Shown: piece after piece, positions 22,180-34,228 of the stretch | Position numbering within the stretch: position 1 is the stretch's first letter | Layout of the letters: each line of letters begins with the position of its first letter | From: Tubiluchus corallicola | Taxonomy: Eukaryota > Priapulida > Priapulimorpha > Priapulimorphida > Tubiluchidae | NCBI GenBank assembly: GCA_030141605.1 | Contig: JAQGDQ010000394.1 | Coordinates: 62,001-126,000 of the forward strand | DNA length: 64,000 bases | Direction: 5' to 3' | The notes under the pieces: generated by a model | Seen by the model: the letters and a program-made list of their open reading frames with translations, nothing else | The model's database searches: none | Told to the model about the DNA's origin: nothing | Translations under genes and position numbers: made by a program

Positions 22180-22905
22180 TTCTAGATTTTCTCTGTCTGT
22201 ACATCTTAACACATGATTGGGATTGAGTGTAGATGCCTTCTAACTTAATAGTTGAGGTATTAGAAGATTATTGAAGTTGTCTGTAGACGACTTCTTACCA
22301 GATGGCTGAGGTTACCAGTAATGTCTTCTTGTCAGGTAGTGAAGTTGCCCGTAGTTTCCTTTTGATCAAGTAATTGTGATTGACAATAAAAGCTTTTCAA
22401 TTTAATGCTTAAGTTTGGGCATACATATCTTTTGACAAAGCAGTTGAGGCTGCTATCTGTACATATCTCTATTCAGATAACTAACATTGCCTGTAAAAGT
22501 CTTCCTGTTAGATACTTGAGATTCGCAGTAGATTTCATCTCACCAGATGTTTGAGATTGCTCTAGATGAGTTCTGGCTAAATCTTTCAGTTTGTCTGTAT
22601 ATATTAACAGATGATTTCCATTGGCTGTGGATGTATTTAGACTTGAGGTATAATAGTAAATGTTTATATTGCTTGTGGATGTCATCTTGCCAGATGATGA
22701 GTAGCATGCAGATTTCTTCTGATCAGGTGCTTCAGATTGTCAATAGAACATTTGCTTCCACTTTCTTCAGTTTGGTCATACATATCTTCTGACAAGGTTG
22801 GTGAGCCTGTCTGTATTATTTCTCTGGTCAGATACTTAAAAATGCTTTTAGAAGTCTCCTTCTTAGATTCTCGAGATTGGCAGTTTAGCAAACTCGTTAT
22901 TACGT
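22180..22905. repeat. Degenerate tandem repeat of about 40-55 bp
   Basis: Recurring, heavily mutated blocks of the form GTAGATGTCTTCTTACCAGATG-GTTGAGATTG. At least a dozen can be followed, with varying spacing. It looks like an old minisatellite. Open frames in it have no recognisable product. Confidence 0.6.
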
Positions 22906-23370
22906 CCATGCGATTATTTAGTTGAAAATAATTAACATAAAATAAATAGCCATGTTTATCTGAAAAACACTTGATTAATGCATCTCACGAATATGGAAAA
23001 TACATGATTTTGAAAAACATTAGAATTTCAGCATTATAGAATCAGCATATAGGCACGGCCTTCAAACTTGAACATCCATGTGTGACAGCGCAATCATTCT
23101 GTTAAATTATTCATGTTAGTACAAAGTAAAATATATTACAAACTAGGAAACTAAGTTGGTATAGAGGATTAAAATTATGTCATAATGTTTGTACACAGTC
23201 ATTGTAAGGTTTTAAAAAACAAATTAGTATTGTTTTATTACTAGATATTTTAATAGCACTAGGCTGTACTACAATTTCAGCGCTAACCAGCCATACTACA
23301 AAAATATAGAACCAAAGAAATTAGAAGAGAGATCAGTCAAATAAAATTAAATTATAATCATGTAATTTAT

Positions 23371-23435
23371 TATTATTATTATTATTATTATTGTTGTTGT
23401 TGTTGTTGTTATTATTATTATTATTATTATTGTTG

Positions 23436-23494
<59 letters not shown>

Positions 23495-23580
23495 GTTGTT
23501 GTTGTTGTTGTTATTATTATTATTATTATTGTTGTTAATGTTGTTGTTGTTGTTGTTGTTACTAGTATTATAATTATTAT
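23371..23580. repeat. (TTA)n/(TTG)n microsatellite
   Basis: About 210 bp of mixed TTA and TTG triplets. On both strands it gives homopolymer frames (Leu, Asn, Ile/Thr), which I reject as genes. Confidence 0.97.
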
Positions 23581-23851
23581 ATTTACTATTTTTTGCCTTG
23601 CAAGTGGTCGTGGGACAGCATAAACGTTCAATCGGAATTGCCGCCATCTTTGAAAAGAGGTTTTTCTACAAAAGAACATTATTTTGTTAATGTGATGTTT
23701 CCCCGATATCAGTGTTTCGTTGGTATGCCAAAATTGATGAACTCAGAAAGAAATATCTCTGTTTCGAAACGAAAGTTTTGTTAGCAGGACAGGTATAGGT
23801 TTATTACAGTTAACTAAGGACTAGACATATCGAAGTTTTGTTTATTTATTT

Positions 23852-24005
23852 CACATCAACACGAATACACAATTAATACATTAAAACAAACAAAACAGAA
23901 TCAATAATTCAACGAATAACAAACAGTAAGATATATAATAGGAAGCAAATTTTGGAAAAAATGATTTAAATGTCTTTAGACATAGGTCAACCAATGGTAA
24001 ACAAA
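23852..24005. repeat. Dispersed repeat, copy 1
   Basis: Shares long blocks, such as AATAACAAACAGTAAGATA and TAGGTCAACC-ATGGTAAACA, with 32636-32789. It may be the 3' end of a non-LTR element; there is not enough to classify it. Confidence 0.75.
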
Positions 24006-24645
24006 TTTAATAAGCATTAATGACAATTTTTTTCTACACCACTACGTGATTTACTTGGCCATAATTCTAAATTATTTGTGCAATACTCTCGCAATTCAAT
24101 TCAAATTCAGCTCTCGCACTAATATCAGAGCTCATTTCTTCTCTTCTCATGTTGTGGGTCTTTTGAATGCACTTTTGACTTAATAGTGAAACAGTTGACG
24201 CTCAAATCTGCCGCAGTTTCGCGAAGTCAATAACCGTGTTGTGGTTAGGTATCTTAGACTTCGCAAGCAAGCAACTGCCACAGCTAGCATAAATTCTAGT
24301 GCATGGTTAAATTTTTCTTTTTGTTTTACAATCATAAGTAACACTACAATTACAAACAGAAAACCATCACTGTTTTTATTTAGACTGTATGCCGCTCTGT
24401 CATGTCCAGACAGGTTAGTAGTTACAATAATATCCAATGATTTGTTAACAATATGCTAAGATTGATGCGATAGTCCAATTTTTTGTATGCTAATTTTATA
24501 CTTAGCTTTATTTACTTTTTTGCAGAAATCACTTTTGCATCGCCCAATCTGTAAAAAAATTGTTCGGGATGCAAAATCAGTTATCCCATCTGTGAATCAG
24601 TTATCCCGTCTGTGAAGCTTGAATCTTAGTGTAGTGAATGCGGCA

Positions 24646-26286
24646 ATGGATTGCTCTCATAGTAAAACGAGAGAAGATAATGTAGAAATTAACAATGTGC
24701 CAGTACAACTTGAATATAATGTTGCAACAAGTAACGTGGAAAATAGTGAAGCAGCAGTTTGTAGTTTTCAAACTGATAAATTGTTTGTAAAAACTGAACA
24801 TGTCAATAATGATGTGGACAACAGTGATGTACAACAGAAAAAGCCACTTGATCTTATGAACGAGAAAAGTGATAATAATGTGTTAGCAAATACTTCAGCC
24901 AATTGGTTGAAAGATGAAATGGTTTCTAAACATGTAAAAAATGAACCAAGTACTTCAGTTGATACCTTAGAAAATTGTTCGCAAGGTGTAATGATTGACT
25001 GCTTATCATCGGTAACAGGTCATGGAATCTTAACTCAAAAGGTAAAAAACACTGAAGATTGTTTGCAATACGAAAGCGAAATTTCTTTTGAGTGTCAACA
25101 AGGTGGCACTGTTTCCTTTTCTTTGCATTCACCAAATTCACGCAAACTGACTTCAAACTTATCAAGGAGACGTTTACTGCGTCGCGCGAGCACAGAACTT
25201 TATAAGTGCAATCAGTGTGCTTCTACCTTTGTTAAATCAAGCCATTTGGAAGAGCATCAAAGAAGTCACACAGAAGCAAAGCACTTCAAGTGCACTCAGT
25301 GTGATGCTGTTTTTACACTTTTCAAAGAACTGAATTTGCACATGAGGCTTCATACGGGAGAGAAACGATTTGTGTGCTCACAGTGTGATTCTGCTTTCGC
25401 TCGCCCTGCTTATTTGAAACGACATATGAAAAGACATACAGGTGAAAGACCATTTAAGTGCACATGGTGTGATAATGCTTTTATTTTTTCTTATAAGTTG
25501 AAAGAACATATAAGGGTGCATACTGGGGAAAAACTTTTCAGGTGCACATGGTGTGATGCTGGTTTTGCTCGCTCTGCTCATTTGAATCAGCACATAAGGA
25601 TTCATACAGGGGAAAAGCCTTTCAAGTGCACACACTGTGATGCTGCTTTTACTCAACATCATGGTTTAAAGCAACATATAAGGACGCATACTGGGGAAAA
25701 ACCTTTCAAGTGTACCCTATGTGATGCTGCTTTTACTGTGAAGCAAAGTTTGACATGTCATTTGAGAAATCATACAGGCGAAAAACCTTTTAAGTGCACA
25801 TGGTGTGATAATGCTTTTGCTTTTTCTCATAAGTTAAAACAACATATAAGGGCTCATACTGGGGAAAAACTTTTCAGGTGCACATGGTGTGATGCTGGTT
25901 TTGCTCGCTCTTCTCATTTGAATGAGCACATAAGGATTCATACAGGGGAAAAGCCTTTCAAGTGCACACACTGTGATGCTGCTTTTACTCAACATCATGG
26001 TTTGAAGCAACATATAAGGAGACATACTGGGGAAAAACCTTTCAAGTGCACCTTATGCGATGCTTCTTTTGCTGGGAAGCCCAGTCTGACATGCCACTTG
26101 AGAAATCATACAGGGGAAAAACCATTTAAGTGCACGCAGTGTAATGCTGTTTTTGCTCAGCCTAGTAATTTAAGACAGCACATGAGAAGTCATACAGGGG
26201 AAAGACCTTATAAGTGTTCACAGTGTTTTTCCACCTTTTCTCACTCTGGCAGTTTGAAGAGGCATATTAAGAGTCATAAAGGGTAA
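24646..26286 (+). CDS. C2H2 zinc-finger protein, 13 fingers
   Basis: 546 aa. ATG at 24646 follows a good acceptor (TTTTTTGCAG, ending about 24525), so an upstream 5' UTR exon is likely. Residues 1-185 are acidic and unstructured. They contain PLDLM (67-71, a CtBP-type PxDL motif) and three sumoylation-type sites: VKTE (48-51), LKDE (88-91) and VKNE (97-100). Residues 186-546 are 13 consecutive C2H2 fingers of 28 residues with HTGEKP/HTGEKL linkers; the linker after finger 1 is unusual (HTEAKH). Fingers 4-7 are repeated as 8-11. Known of the family: nuclear, sequence-specific DNA binding. The N-terminal motifs suggest repression (inference). No KRAB, BTB, SCAN or ZAD domain is seen. All zinc ligands are present and the frame is clean, so it is probably functional. 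Confidence 0.92.
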   Translation: MDCSHSKTREDNVEINNVPVQLEYNVATSNVENSEAAVCSFQTDKLFVKTEHVNNDVDNSDVQQKKPLDLMNEKSDNNVLANTSANWLKDEMVSKHVKNEPSTSVDTLENCSQGVMIDCLSSVTGHGILTQKVKNTEDCLQYESEISFECQQGGTVSFSLHSPNSRKLTSNLSRRRLLRRASTELYKCNQCASTFVKSSHLEEHQRSHTEAKHFKCTQCDAVFTLFKELNLHMRLHTGEKRFVCSQCDSAFARPAYLKRHMKRHTGERPFKCTWCDNAFIFSYKLKEHIRVHTGEKLFRCTWCDAGFARSAHLNQHIRIHTGEKPFKCTHCDAAFTQHHGLKQHIRTHTGEKPFKCTLCDAAFTVKQSLTCHLRNHTGEKPFKCTWCDNAFAFSHKLKQHIRAHTGEKLFRCTWCDAGFARSSHLNEHIRIHTGEKPFKCTHCDAAFTQHHGLKQHIRRHTGEKPFKCTLCDASFAGKPSLTCHLRNHTGEKPFKCTQCNAVFAQPSNLRQHMRSHTGERPYKCSQCFSTFSHSGSLKRHIKSHKG

Positions 26287-28374
26287 AATGTAAGTTTTCA
26301 TGTATCAGATAGTTTCTGGTTTAATTTCCTAAAATTTCCTTGCCTGAATTACGTCATAAACACCACTTTTGATATCCAAATGATAAAACCGCTATAAAAC
26401 CTATGTCAATGGCTAGTTGGTACACAGTGAGATAAAAATTACCAAAACGGTTTGTAGGATTGGAGAAAATCAAAACAACCCGATGATTTTTAAAAAATTG
26501 GCAGCTCCTATGGCAACCAGATCAAACTGCACGACAATGTCGTCATCATTCTGAAAATGCAGGAACGTGAAAGGGATAAAAGACTTTATTTCAGTTGGTA
26601 GAACTTTTAACAACCTGACCTAGCAATAATCTGATACGAAATGTCCAGATTTAAAAGTTACTAATGATTTTGCAAACTTTTATAAATAACAGTGAAAGAT
26701 TAAGACAAGCTATATGTAGTGCAGTAAACTCCGCATAACTGAGATCCAATCGGATTGAAAAAAAGTTTTTAGTTGGGAGATGACCATTTTCCAGCCTAGA
26801 AGATCTAAACCCCTCCTTCAGACGGCAAGCTAAATAGAAGGCAGAAAGTCAACTCTTCTATACATAAACAAGGAGATTTGATGACAGTTACATAAAGAAT
26901 AACAAATTATGTAGTGACGAAACATACTACACATACTGTACTGTTTTTGAGCTGTACAAAACTTTTTATTTTTCTTGAGTATAAATTGCATTTTTGAGCC
27001 AGGCAAAGTAAATTTCATGTATCTTCATTAAAGGAACCACAATTTTTTATCTGAGTTAGGAGAAAATTTGAGCGATAAATTTTGAGTTAAGCGATGCTTT
27101 TGTGGGAGAAACAAAGGATTTCATCTGAGTTCGACTGAAAATTTGAGTTATGTGATTTTGAGTTACATGGAGTTTACTGAACTGGCTTTGAGAAATACCA
27201 GCCTACTATGGGTCACATAACTGAGTTTGAACCATTTTATCTGCTGCTTCTCTTTTACAAATGTCAATGGAAAATCTTCTATCATGCTTTTTCTGTGTAA
27301 CGCATTTGTTGTTTTTATATTATTTTAGTTAACAACATTCTAGTTATTTTGATAATTTTTGCTGTTTTTGTAAATAAAGAAAATTGTAGTAATTTGTGTA
27401 TGTTTCATAATTATTTGTTTATTGTAATTTTATGTTCTGTCTTCATTTTCTTAGTCTCAGCCTGTGCAAAAACTTATTGTTCATCTGTTGCCATAATTAG
27501 TCAACGTCTTCTAATATCTCTGATAATAAATATTCTGATAGTATCTCTAATAAATTTGTCTCTGTATTTGTTTTGACTTCTTGAGCAAGTAAGATAGTCT
27601 TGTTTTTGCCAGCAGCCCGGAAATGAGAGCGACTATATCAAATAGCCTGAAGCCAGTAATAAACTAATTCATTTCTGAAGCACCTCATGCAGTTTTGTTA
27701 ACTAATGTAAACAGTTCTTGCAAAATAGAAACCCTCAGCCTCTGAAAATGTGTTGAAGTTATTTGTACCCATTTGTAAGATCAGACAAGTTGGCTGGCGT
27801 TTTATTGTTTTACTTGATAGCTTAGTAATTCACCTGTTATTACTATTGAGCTAGACGAATTTGTTAGTGGTATTGAACTGGTGTACTGTACTTGTCAACT
27901 TTCCAGAAAATTTTCTGGAGATTCTTAAAAATATTTGTAATATTCCACAAAAAAGATTGGGAAGTAATAAAAAATTGTTTACAGAAATTTCAAAAATGTT
28001 TGTACTCGTACAAATTTAAAGTACAAGTACACATAAAATTGATGTTTACTGTATTTAAACTAAGGTAATTCAATAAAGTGTTGCTGTTCTTTCAAGCCTT
28101 TCTAATTAAATTAATAAAGTTTAATAAACAGCTTGTATGAAAAGTAAAATCTAAATTAGAAATAAGATTATAAATTTAAAATATAAACACTCTCCTCTGG
28201 TTGCTTCCTTTCAGCCATTTTTCTTCATCTTCTTTCTCCTTTTGTTTTTCATCAAACCGTTAGATTTGGTTGCTTAAATTTTTCCTTTTTTCAGCAACTT
28301 TCCACCTGCTCGCATTTGCTTCATACTGCGTTACTATCAGGGTTCCTTTCAATGTCGTGTTTGTCGCTGTGCAC
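26287..28374. other. 3' flank of the zinc-finger gene and intergenic DNA
   Basis: An AATAAA lies at about 27372-27377. If it is the first used, the 3' UTR is about 1.1 kb. No other gene or repeat family recognised; AT-rich throughout. Confidence 0.35.
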
Positions 28375-28885
28375 GGTAAGAATGGCACAAATGGAAAAGT
28401 AGGTAAAAATGGCACAGCAAAAAATGACACGAAATGGCACAGGAAAAAGTGGCACAGTAAAGAATAACACAGGTAAAAATGGCACAGTAAAAAATGACAC
28501 AGGTAAAAATGGCATGGAAAAAATGACAGTAAAAAAGAACACAAGTAAAAATGGCATGGAAAAAATGACACAGTAAAAAATAGCACAAGTAAAAATGGCA
28601 TGGAAAAAATGACACAGGTAAAAATGACATGGAAAAAATGGCACAGTAAAAAATAACACAGGTTAAAATGGCACAGTAAAAAATAACACAGGTTAAAATG
28701 GCATGGAAAAATGACACAGTAAAAAATAACACAGGTAAAAATGGCATGGAAAAAATGACACAGTAAAAAATAACACAAGTAAAAATGGCATGGAAAAAAT
28801 GACACAGTAAAAAATAACACAGGTAAAAATGGCACAGTAAAAAATAACACAGGTAAAAATGACACAGTAAAAAATAATACAGGTA
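28375..28885. repeat. Composite AAAAATGGCACAGT-type tandem repeat
   Basis: Interleaved modules GGTAAAAATGGCACAG, TAAAAAATAACACA and AAAAATGGCATGGAAAAAATG alternate irregularly for about 510 bp. All minus-strand frames remain open and encode Cys-His-Phe-Leu-rich repeats (up to 215 codons). I read these as repeat artefacts. Confidence 0.85.
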
Positions 28886-29916
28886 AACTATTACAGGTGT
28901 TGTTCATATTATTGGAAGGGAAACAAATCTTTGCCTTTATTCAGACTTGCTTGTTGTAACTGAAATTTAATACTAAACGTAGTTAATTTCTGATTGCCAG
29001 TTAAATGACTTTATAATAAGTCTATTACCCAGACTCGGTGGGGGGGGGCGCCACCATTGTTGGCGCCCAGAAAATTTTTGAACTGCTAGAACGCCGGAGA
29101 AGCATTTTCGAAGAGAAAATGTGGAGTTATACAGTTGTTAAAGGAAAGAACAATTGAAAGAAAAACTGCTTTATTCTCAAGACCAGTCCTTAATACTTGT
29201 CAAATAGTCAAATAAAAAACAACATCTTTGCAATATGTAATGCCGTACTCTCACTTCCGTACAAGCCGGTGTTAGAAATTCCGAAATTGAAAACAGCTGA
29301 ACATCGGCACCGAGCCGCACAAGGCAAACGGCGCGCATGCGGCAAGAGAGAGAGAGGGGGGGAAAAAGAAGAGGCAGTTTGTTCGCATAAAGGAAAAAGT
29401 TACCTCGGCGCGAGGCCCCCCCCCCTGGAAGGTGAGGCCCCGGGGAAGCATCCCCACTTCCCCCCTTGAAATAGGGCCTGCTTAATAGACTCACTTTGGG
29501 ACCGATGTGCTTTGATCCAATTAACCGACTGAACCTATTAACTGATGGCTGTAGTATTACTGCTATAGAAGTATGAGTGATCAACTTACTATGCACTGCA
29601 AAGGTTTTTAATGAATCTTCGCTTACGCAAACATGCTTGACACGCAGGGAAGACGGCTGCCATTGCACAGTGTGGTTAGTTTGTGACGTAAGCAATAGTT
29701 GTGTTCAGTTACCGATAATTAGTGTTCCAAGGTATTATTCAAATATTAGAAACAATCGCTAACTTTTATAGGCAAAAAATGTATATTTTGAATAGTAAGT
29801 AAGGTAAATAATGCCTAAATTCCTTGTGCAGTTAAAAATTAGAAAAAATATTTTAAATATAATTTATATAAGTGATTTAACAGTAAATTAAAAAGTATAC
29901 TTTTCTCAATCACGCA

Positions 29917-30250
29917 GGGCCGGAACTTGATGTGGCAAGCGGGGGGGGGGGGGAGGTTTCCGAAGTGGTTAAATAATGGTTAAGCCAGTTTTAACCCCTT
30001 TTATACTGCATGCAGGCCTATAATTAGCGTGTGTAGGACGGCGTAGCGGACAAAGCAATAATGAGAAAATTAACTCTCAGTTAACCTAACGTTATTAATG
30101 TGCCTCTAACTAAATTGTTATTTACAGAAAATATTGAAAATGATTACATGCGAACTGCAATTTTCACTGCAAAAAAAATTATTTGTCCGATTTTGCAGGG
30201 GGGCGCAAATTTTGACAAGGGGGCGCCCCCCCCCCTAGTTCCGCCCCGGC
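29917..30250. mobile_element. 334-bp nested MITE with 9-bp target duplication
   Basis: AATCACGCA at 29908-29916 is repeated at 30251-30259. The ends are GGGCCGGAAC and, inverted, GTTCCGCCCCGGC. The interior is non-coding with long G and C runs. A 9-bp duplication fits Mutator-like elements (family knowledge), but the ends alone do not prove it. Confidence 0.8.
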
Positions 30251-30449
30251 AATCACGCAATTGTGTTTATTCGCAAAATTAATGGAAATACGTCCAAAGT
30301 CGGCTGATTCATTCTTTTGAAAATTAAATAATTAAATAATTAATTAAATTTGTGACAAGTTGGGTCAGAAAGTTTTCGTAATGATAAAAACGTTTAACTG
30401 TTGTTGTATGATACACAAAAAAATGTGCTTGAACTGTTGGTGGTGACCG

Positions 30450-30595
30450 TACTTGTCGGCATGTGGTGTCGTCTGCAAACTCTCGCTTGCTATCGTGACG
30501 CACTTGTCGGCATGTGGTTTATCGTGACGTACTTGCCGGCATGTGGTTTATCGTGACGTACTTGTCGGCATGTGGTTTATCGTGACGTACTTGCT
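30450..30595. repeat. 29-bp tandem repeat, about four copies
   Basis: The unit CTTGTCGGCATGTGGTTTAT then CGTGACGTA recurs at 29-bp spacing (30504, 30533, 30562), with a diverged first copy near 30451. Confidence 0.85.
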
Positions 30596-30951
30596 TGTAC
30601 TGTACCTGCATCCCTGGCATAACAACAAGCAGGCAACTGATTAAACCTTCTGGAAAAGCGAGCCAGAACTTCTACTAAAGCAAACCATTAGCTATCGTAT
30701 CATTAGCGTATGACAAACGTTCCTGCTTACAAACAAAACGGTACTTAACATGATTGTTTTATGTATTATGTGACAAAAGCGAACTAAAGTCATAAAAGCT
30801 TATTAGTCACACGAATATGTCTCATTGTAGCACATGAAGCAAAAATATTGAGTCAATTACCGACCGTTTTATGTGCATTTGAATACCAGCGGCCCGTACC
30901 GGGCGCTTTTGAGTCAATTAACCGATTGAGTCTATTAAGCGGCGCCTACTG

Positions 30952-33680
30952 TAGCAGTCATCAGTATCATCGTCACTCAATATCAACTTCAGGTTATTCT
31001 GAAATTGACAAACTTATGTTTTGCATTGGGGATTTGCTTCTTAAATTGCGTCATCATAAATGATCATCGTCGCTTTTCCTCATCAGCTCTTGCCTATCAC
31101 CATCATCATCATTATCATCATCTTCACTTCCGTAATCATCGTAATCATTTTCGTCATTGTTCGTGTGCATTGAAACGCCTAGAAATGGCTAAAATTGGTA
31201 GCCACAATCTTTCAAACAAGGAGCAAACTTAGAAATTTAAAGGGGGCTTGAAAATAACTGGCTTGAAAAGTTTGTTTGATTGTGCGAAGTGTTTCTGTGA
31301 TTGTAATTATAAATCCTGACATCAGATTCAACTGAATCAAGTTGGATTCAACAAAAACAAATGCGTTTGTAATATCAGATAAAAAAATCTTCGCTAGACA
31401 AATGTAAATATGTAAATACGCTATGTAAATATTGTCTATTGGAATATGCTTCTCTCTGTTTTGAAGCTTAACAGAACTGTAACAAAACTGTTGGATTATG
31501 ACTAGCAAAATAACGAAATAGCCAACTAACAGCTAGGCTATGGGGGGGGGGGGGTGCTATATGAATGGTCCAGTTAAGTTCCTAAACCCAATGACGTATG
31601 GTAATAACTGGTTACCGCTTGCTTTTAATGCAGAGATTCTTATGATCTATGAAGTGTCAGGATCTATGACGCGAATGAATATGTGGCAACACTATCGTGT
31701 AGTTTTGTAAAAAATGCCATTAATTTTTGAAAATTGCTATACCTATTTACACCATTAATGTACACGTTAGTGTAATTAATAGTTTACGTAGTGTGTTACA
31801 ATGTTAGTTTTTGCTAGTTAGTTTATTTCTATGTTTACCTTAGTTTAACAAACAATTTGAGAAATACGTTGCATTATGTAATAACGCATTGCGTGAGAAA
31901 CACTAGCAAGTGTAAGTCAAATTCAATATGGCTAGGGGATTATTTTGTTGCCATTTTACGTTGCTCACTCTGTATTTGTCTTCTTGTTGGTCAATACAAG
32001 TCACTAAGTTGTGATTAAGCTGCCTTTTTATAAATTTGGTTTTTGATCTTGTATTTGTAAAGCACTTTGAATTGTAAATGTTGTAATTGTAAGAAAGGGT
32101 TTTAGGACTTTTATTTTCAAATTGTGTGCTTTTGACTATAAAAATATGCTATGTAAATATTGTTCGATGCTTGAAGTATCTTGGTTTGATTGTCCTCTGT
32201 TCATTGTAGTGATAAAGTAGAATCGTCTAAAGAAAAAACAAATTTTATTATTCTTTTATTCCTAGAATCACGTACAGCACAATGTTACTAGTTTACTGCT
32301 TGTTTCACAGTTCATGTTCTTGCAAATACTCAAATCTCCTCCTAGATGTGAGAAGAACTTTAAATTTACAGTAAAAGCAGGCTTGATTTTTTTATTATCG
32401 CTGTTACTGCATGCTGATATCGCTAGCTATCATACTAAAATTACAATTACAAATCGCACAATGCACACACTACTTATAAAGATACAATTTCACACATATA
32501 CAGCGCTACAAAAAACCTATACCACGTTGTCAAGAACACAATTACACAAGTCAAACTCAACAATTTAAACCAAAGACACGACATCAAACCTTGATGTATA
32601 AACCTTGACGTACAAAATGAATGTATATAAACACAAATTCAACACTAATACACAATTAATACTTTAAAAGAATCAAAAAGTTATCAATAATTCAATGAAT
32701 AACAAACAGTAAGATACATAATAGGAAGGAAATTTTGGAAAAAAATTTTAAACTGTCTTTAGACGTAGGTCAACCTATGGTAAACAAAGATAGTGCTATC
32801 GCTACTTCCTTTAATACTGGTGTCTAAACAAAACTTATGTATAGTATCATTACAAATATACTAATTTGACTCTCAAAACACTCTGGGGTTGAAAGATAAA
32901 CAAGAAAATTATCGCAGTTGTATGATGCTTAGTAAATTCGTATACAGTTTACTTTGAGCACAAGGCTAGTTTAGATATATCATAGTTTAGGTTTGCTATA
33001 TATACTAATGTAAATGTGTTGCGGGCAATCAAAAAGCAGGGCTTGTTAGATTGCCCACACTGTGAAAGAAAAATGTAATAAGAAAAAAGCAATAAGAAAA
33101 AAGTAATACATCGTTTTACTTGTTTGAGACTTGAGGACAAAAGAACTTACTACACTCTATGACTCGAGTATATATTTCCCGTGAACGGCTCGTGCGTGTT
33201 GCTCTACTTGCGTGTTTTATCAGTTAGTTCTGCCTGGTAGTTAATTTATTAGATTTTGTCTCGTGGTGGCACGCATATTTTCGAAAAATGATTATTTTTT
33301 TAATTTAAATTCTTAAATCGAATTATTTACGGCCTTTTGATTTATAATGTGTACCAGAACGGAAACCTGTAGCTGAAGGTGCTAGTGCAAAGCAGACCAA
33401 CTCTGTGCTGCGAAGTTTACTAAAGTTTAAATTGTGGTTGGCTGTATCAATGAAATCCTCACGAATCCGGAGTACAACCACGCCTTCTGATTTACAACTT
33501 AGACACTTTTTTATGCATATCTATGATAAACAGAGCGTTATATTATGCAAGCATACACTTGTCTCGTATTCATAATTTTTAACTGTCCTTCATACACTGA
33601 TAAACCCAACTGTTTCATCAGCTTAAAGTGGTAATATAGCGCATACCATCTTTCTGCTGTCAAGTTTACTAGAGTTTAAA
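30952..33680. other. Intergenic, mostly repeats, no gene recognised
   Basis: Contains part of a dispersed repeat (31321-31400, inverted copy at 44640-44720), a 13-bp poly-G run near 31542, and a copy of the 23852 dispersed repeat (32636-32789). The short open frames have no coding sense I can recognise. Confidence 0.4.
32636..32789. repeat. Dispersed repeat, copy 2
   Basis: Same family and orientation as 23852-24005, with about 10-15% difference by eye. Confidence 0.75.
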
Positions 33681-33905
33681 TTATGAATGGCTGTAAAGAT
33701 GGAATGATACAATGTCATCGATATACCCATTAGCATTATCAGCTGCTGGTTCAAGGATCTGGTCAATCAATGCTTGTGCAGTAGCAGCATTATTGCATAA
33801 TCCAAAGTGAAGTACAAGGAATTGATAGTGGCCAGAATTAGTTAAGAAGGCTGTTAGTCTCTTGGAGTTTTCATCCAAGGGAATCTGCCAATAACATTTT
33901 AACAA
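33681..33905 (-). mobile_element. Ty3/gypsy reverse transcriptase fragment
   Basis: The minus strand encodes CYWQIPLDENSKRLTAF, then FLVLHFGLCNNAATAQALID and GYIDDIVSF: the central reverse transcriptase region with the YxDD box in its gypsy form YIDD. Only about 75 residues remain. A second, split copy lies at 43690-43795 and 44794-44904. Dead fragment. Confidence 0.85.
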
Positions 33906-34058
33906 TCACATGAAAGTTATCTCTGAAAAGACCTGCGGTTTTTCAACAGATAACATGAAAGCTATTTCTCAAAAGTGCTGTGGTTTTTCAACAGTTAACA
34001 TAGAGAAAGAGCCATGTGGCTATTTTATCTTTGTGTTTACTGTTTTATTTTTCTGTAG
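33906..34058 (+). repeat. 45-bp repeat block next to the gypsy fragment, copy 1
   Basis: Two to three 45-bp units of the form AACATGAAAGTTATTTATGA... stay in one open frame (MKVISEKTCGFSTDN, MKAISQKCCGFSTVN), followed by a hydrophobic stretch (YFIFVFTVLFFC) and TTTTTCTGTAG, a perfect acceptor. Similar blocks stand at 43796-43930 and 44905-45097. The acceptor suggests intronic sequence, although the frame is kept in all three copies. Confidence 0.6.
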
Positions 34059-34228
34059 GTTTGGATCTACAGCTGGATCTTTTCCACCAAAAATCCACAA
34101 GATGTGAGTGGCAGCAGCAAAAGGAAGAAGCTGCCATAGCTGCTGCTGCAGCTAGAGGGCTTCCGCCACCTCCCCCGGCACGTCCGCCATTGTACAAAGG
34201 TGGCTAACCGCATCTTGAACTGACCAAA
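34059..34228 (+). other. Candidate exon with Gln/Ala/Pro-rich reading
   Basis: Bounded by CTGTAG and GTAAGT. One frame is open from the acceptor to TAA at 34205-34207, reading LDLQLDLFHQ, then WQQQKEEAAIAAAAARG and LPPPPPARPPLYKGG. The first 25 bp are nearly identical to 43931 onwards. It may be a terminal exon or a decayed copy of one. Protein unrecognised. Confidence 0.35.

Larger units (their letters stand above)
29471..30951. mobile_element. TA-flanked MITE, copy 1 (interrupted)
   Basis: Matches 57431-58374 along most of its length. The right end is intact: GGCGCCTACTG followed by TA. The left end is eroded (about GGGCCTGCTTAATAGACTC). A 334-bp second MITE (29917-30250) and a 29-bp tandem repeat (30450-30595) account for the extra length. 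G/C-rich homopolymers at 29041-29050, 29415-29425 and 29940-29953 lie in or near it. Confidence 0.75.

Noticed and set aside
23333-23679. Poly-Asn, poly-Leu and Ile/Thr frames
   Set aside because: (TTA/TTG)n microsatellite on both strands.
24926-26025. Antisense frames inside the zinc-finger gene
   Set aside because: Shadows of the repeated finger codons; repeated in step with the finger duplication.
28260-28907. 215-codon Cys/His/Phe-rich minus-strand frame
   Set aside because: Built entirely from a low-complexity tandem repeat that is open in several frames.
29177-29695. 172-codon minus-strand frame
   Set aside because: Runs across the MITE end and G/C homopolymers; its C-terminal half has no counterpart in the sister MITE and no recognisable domain.
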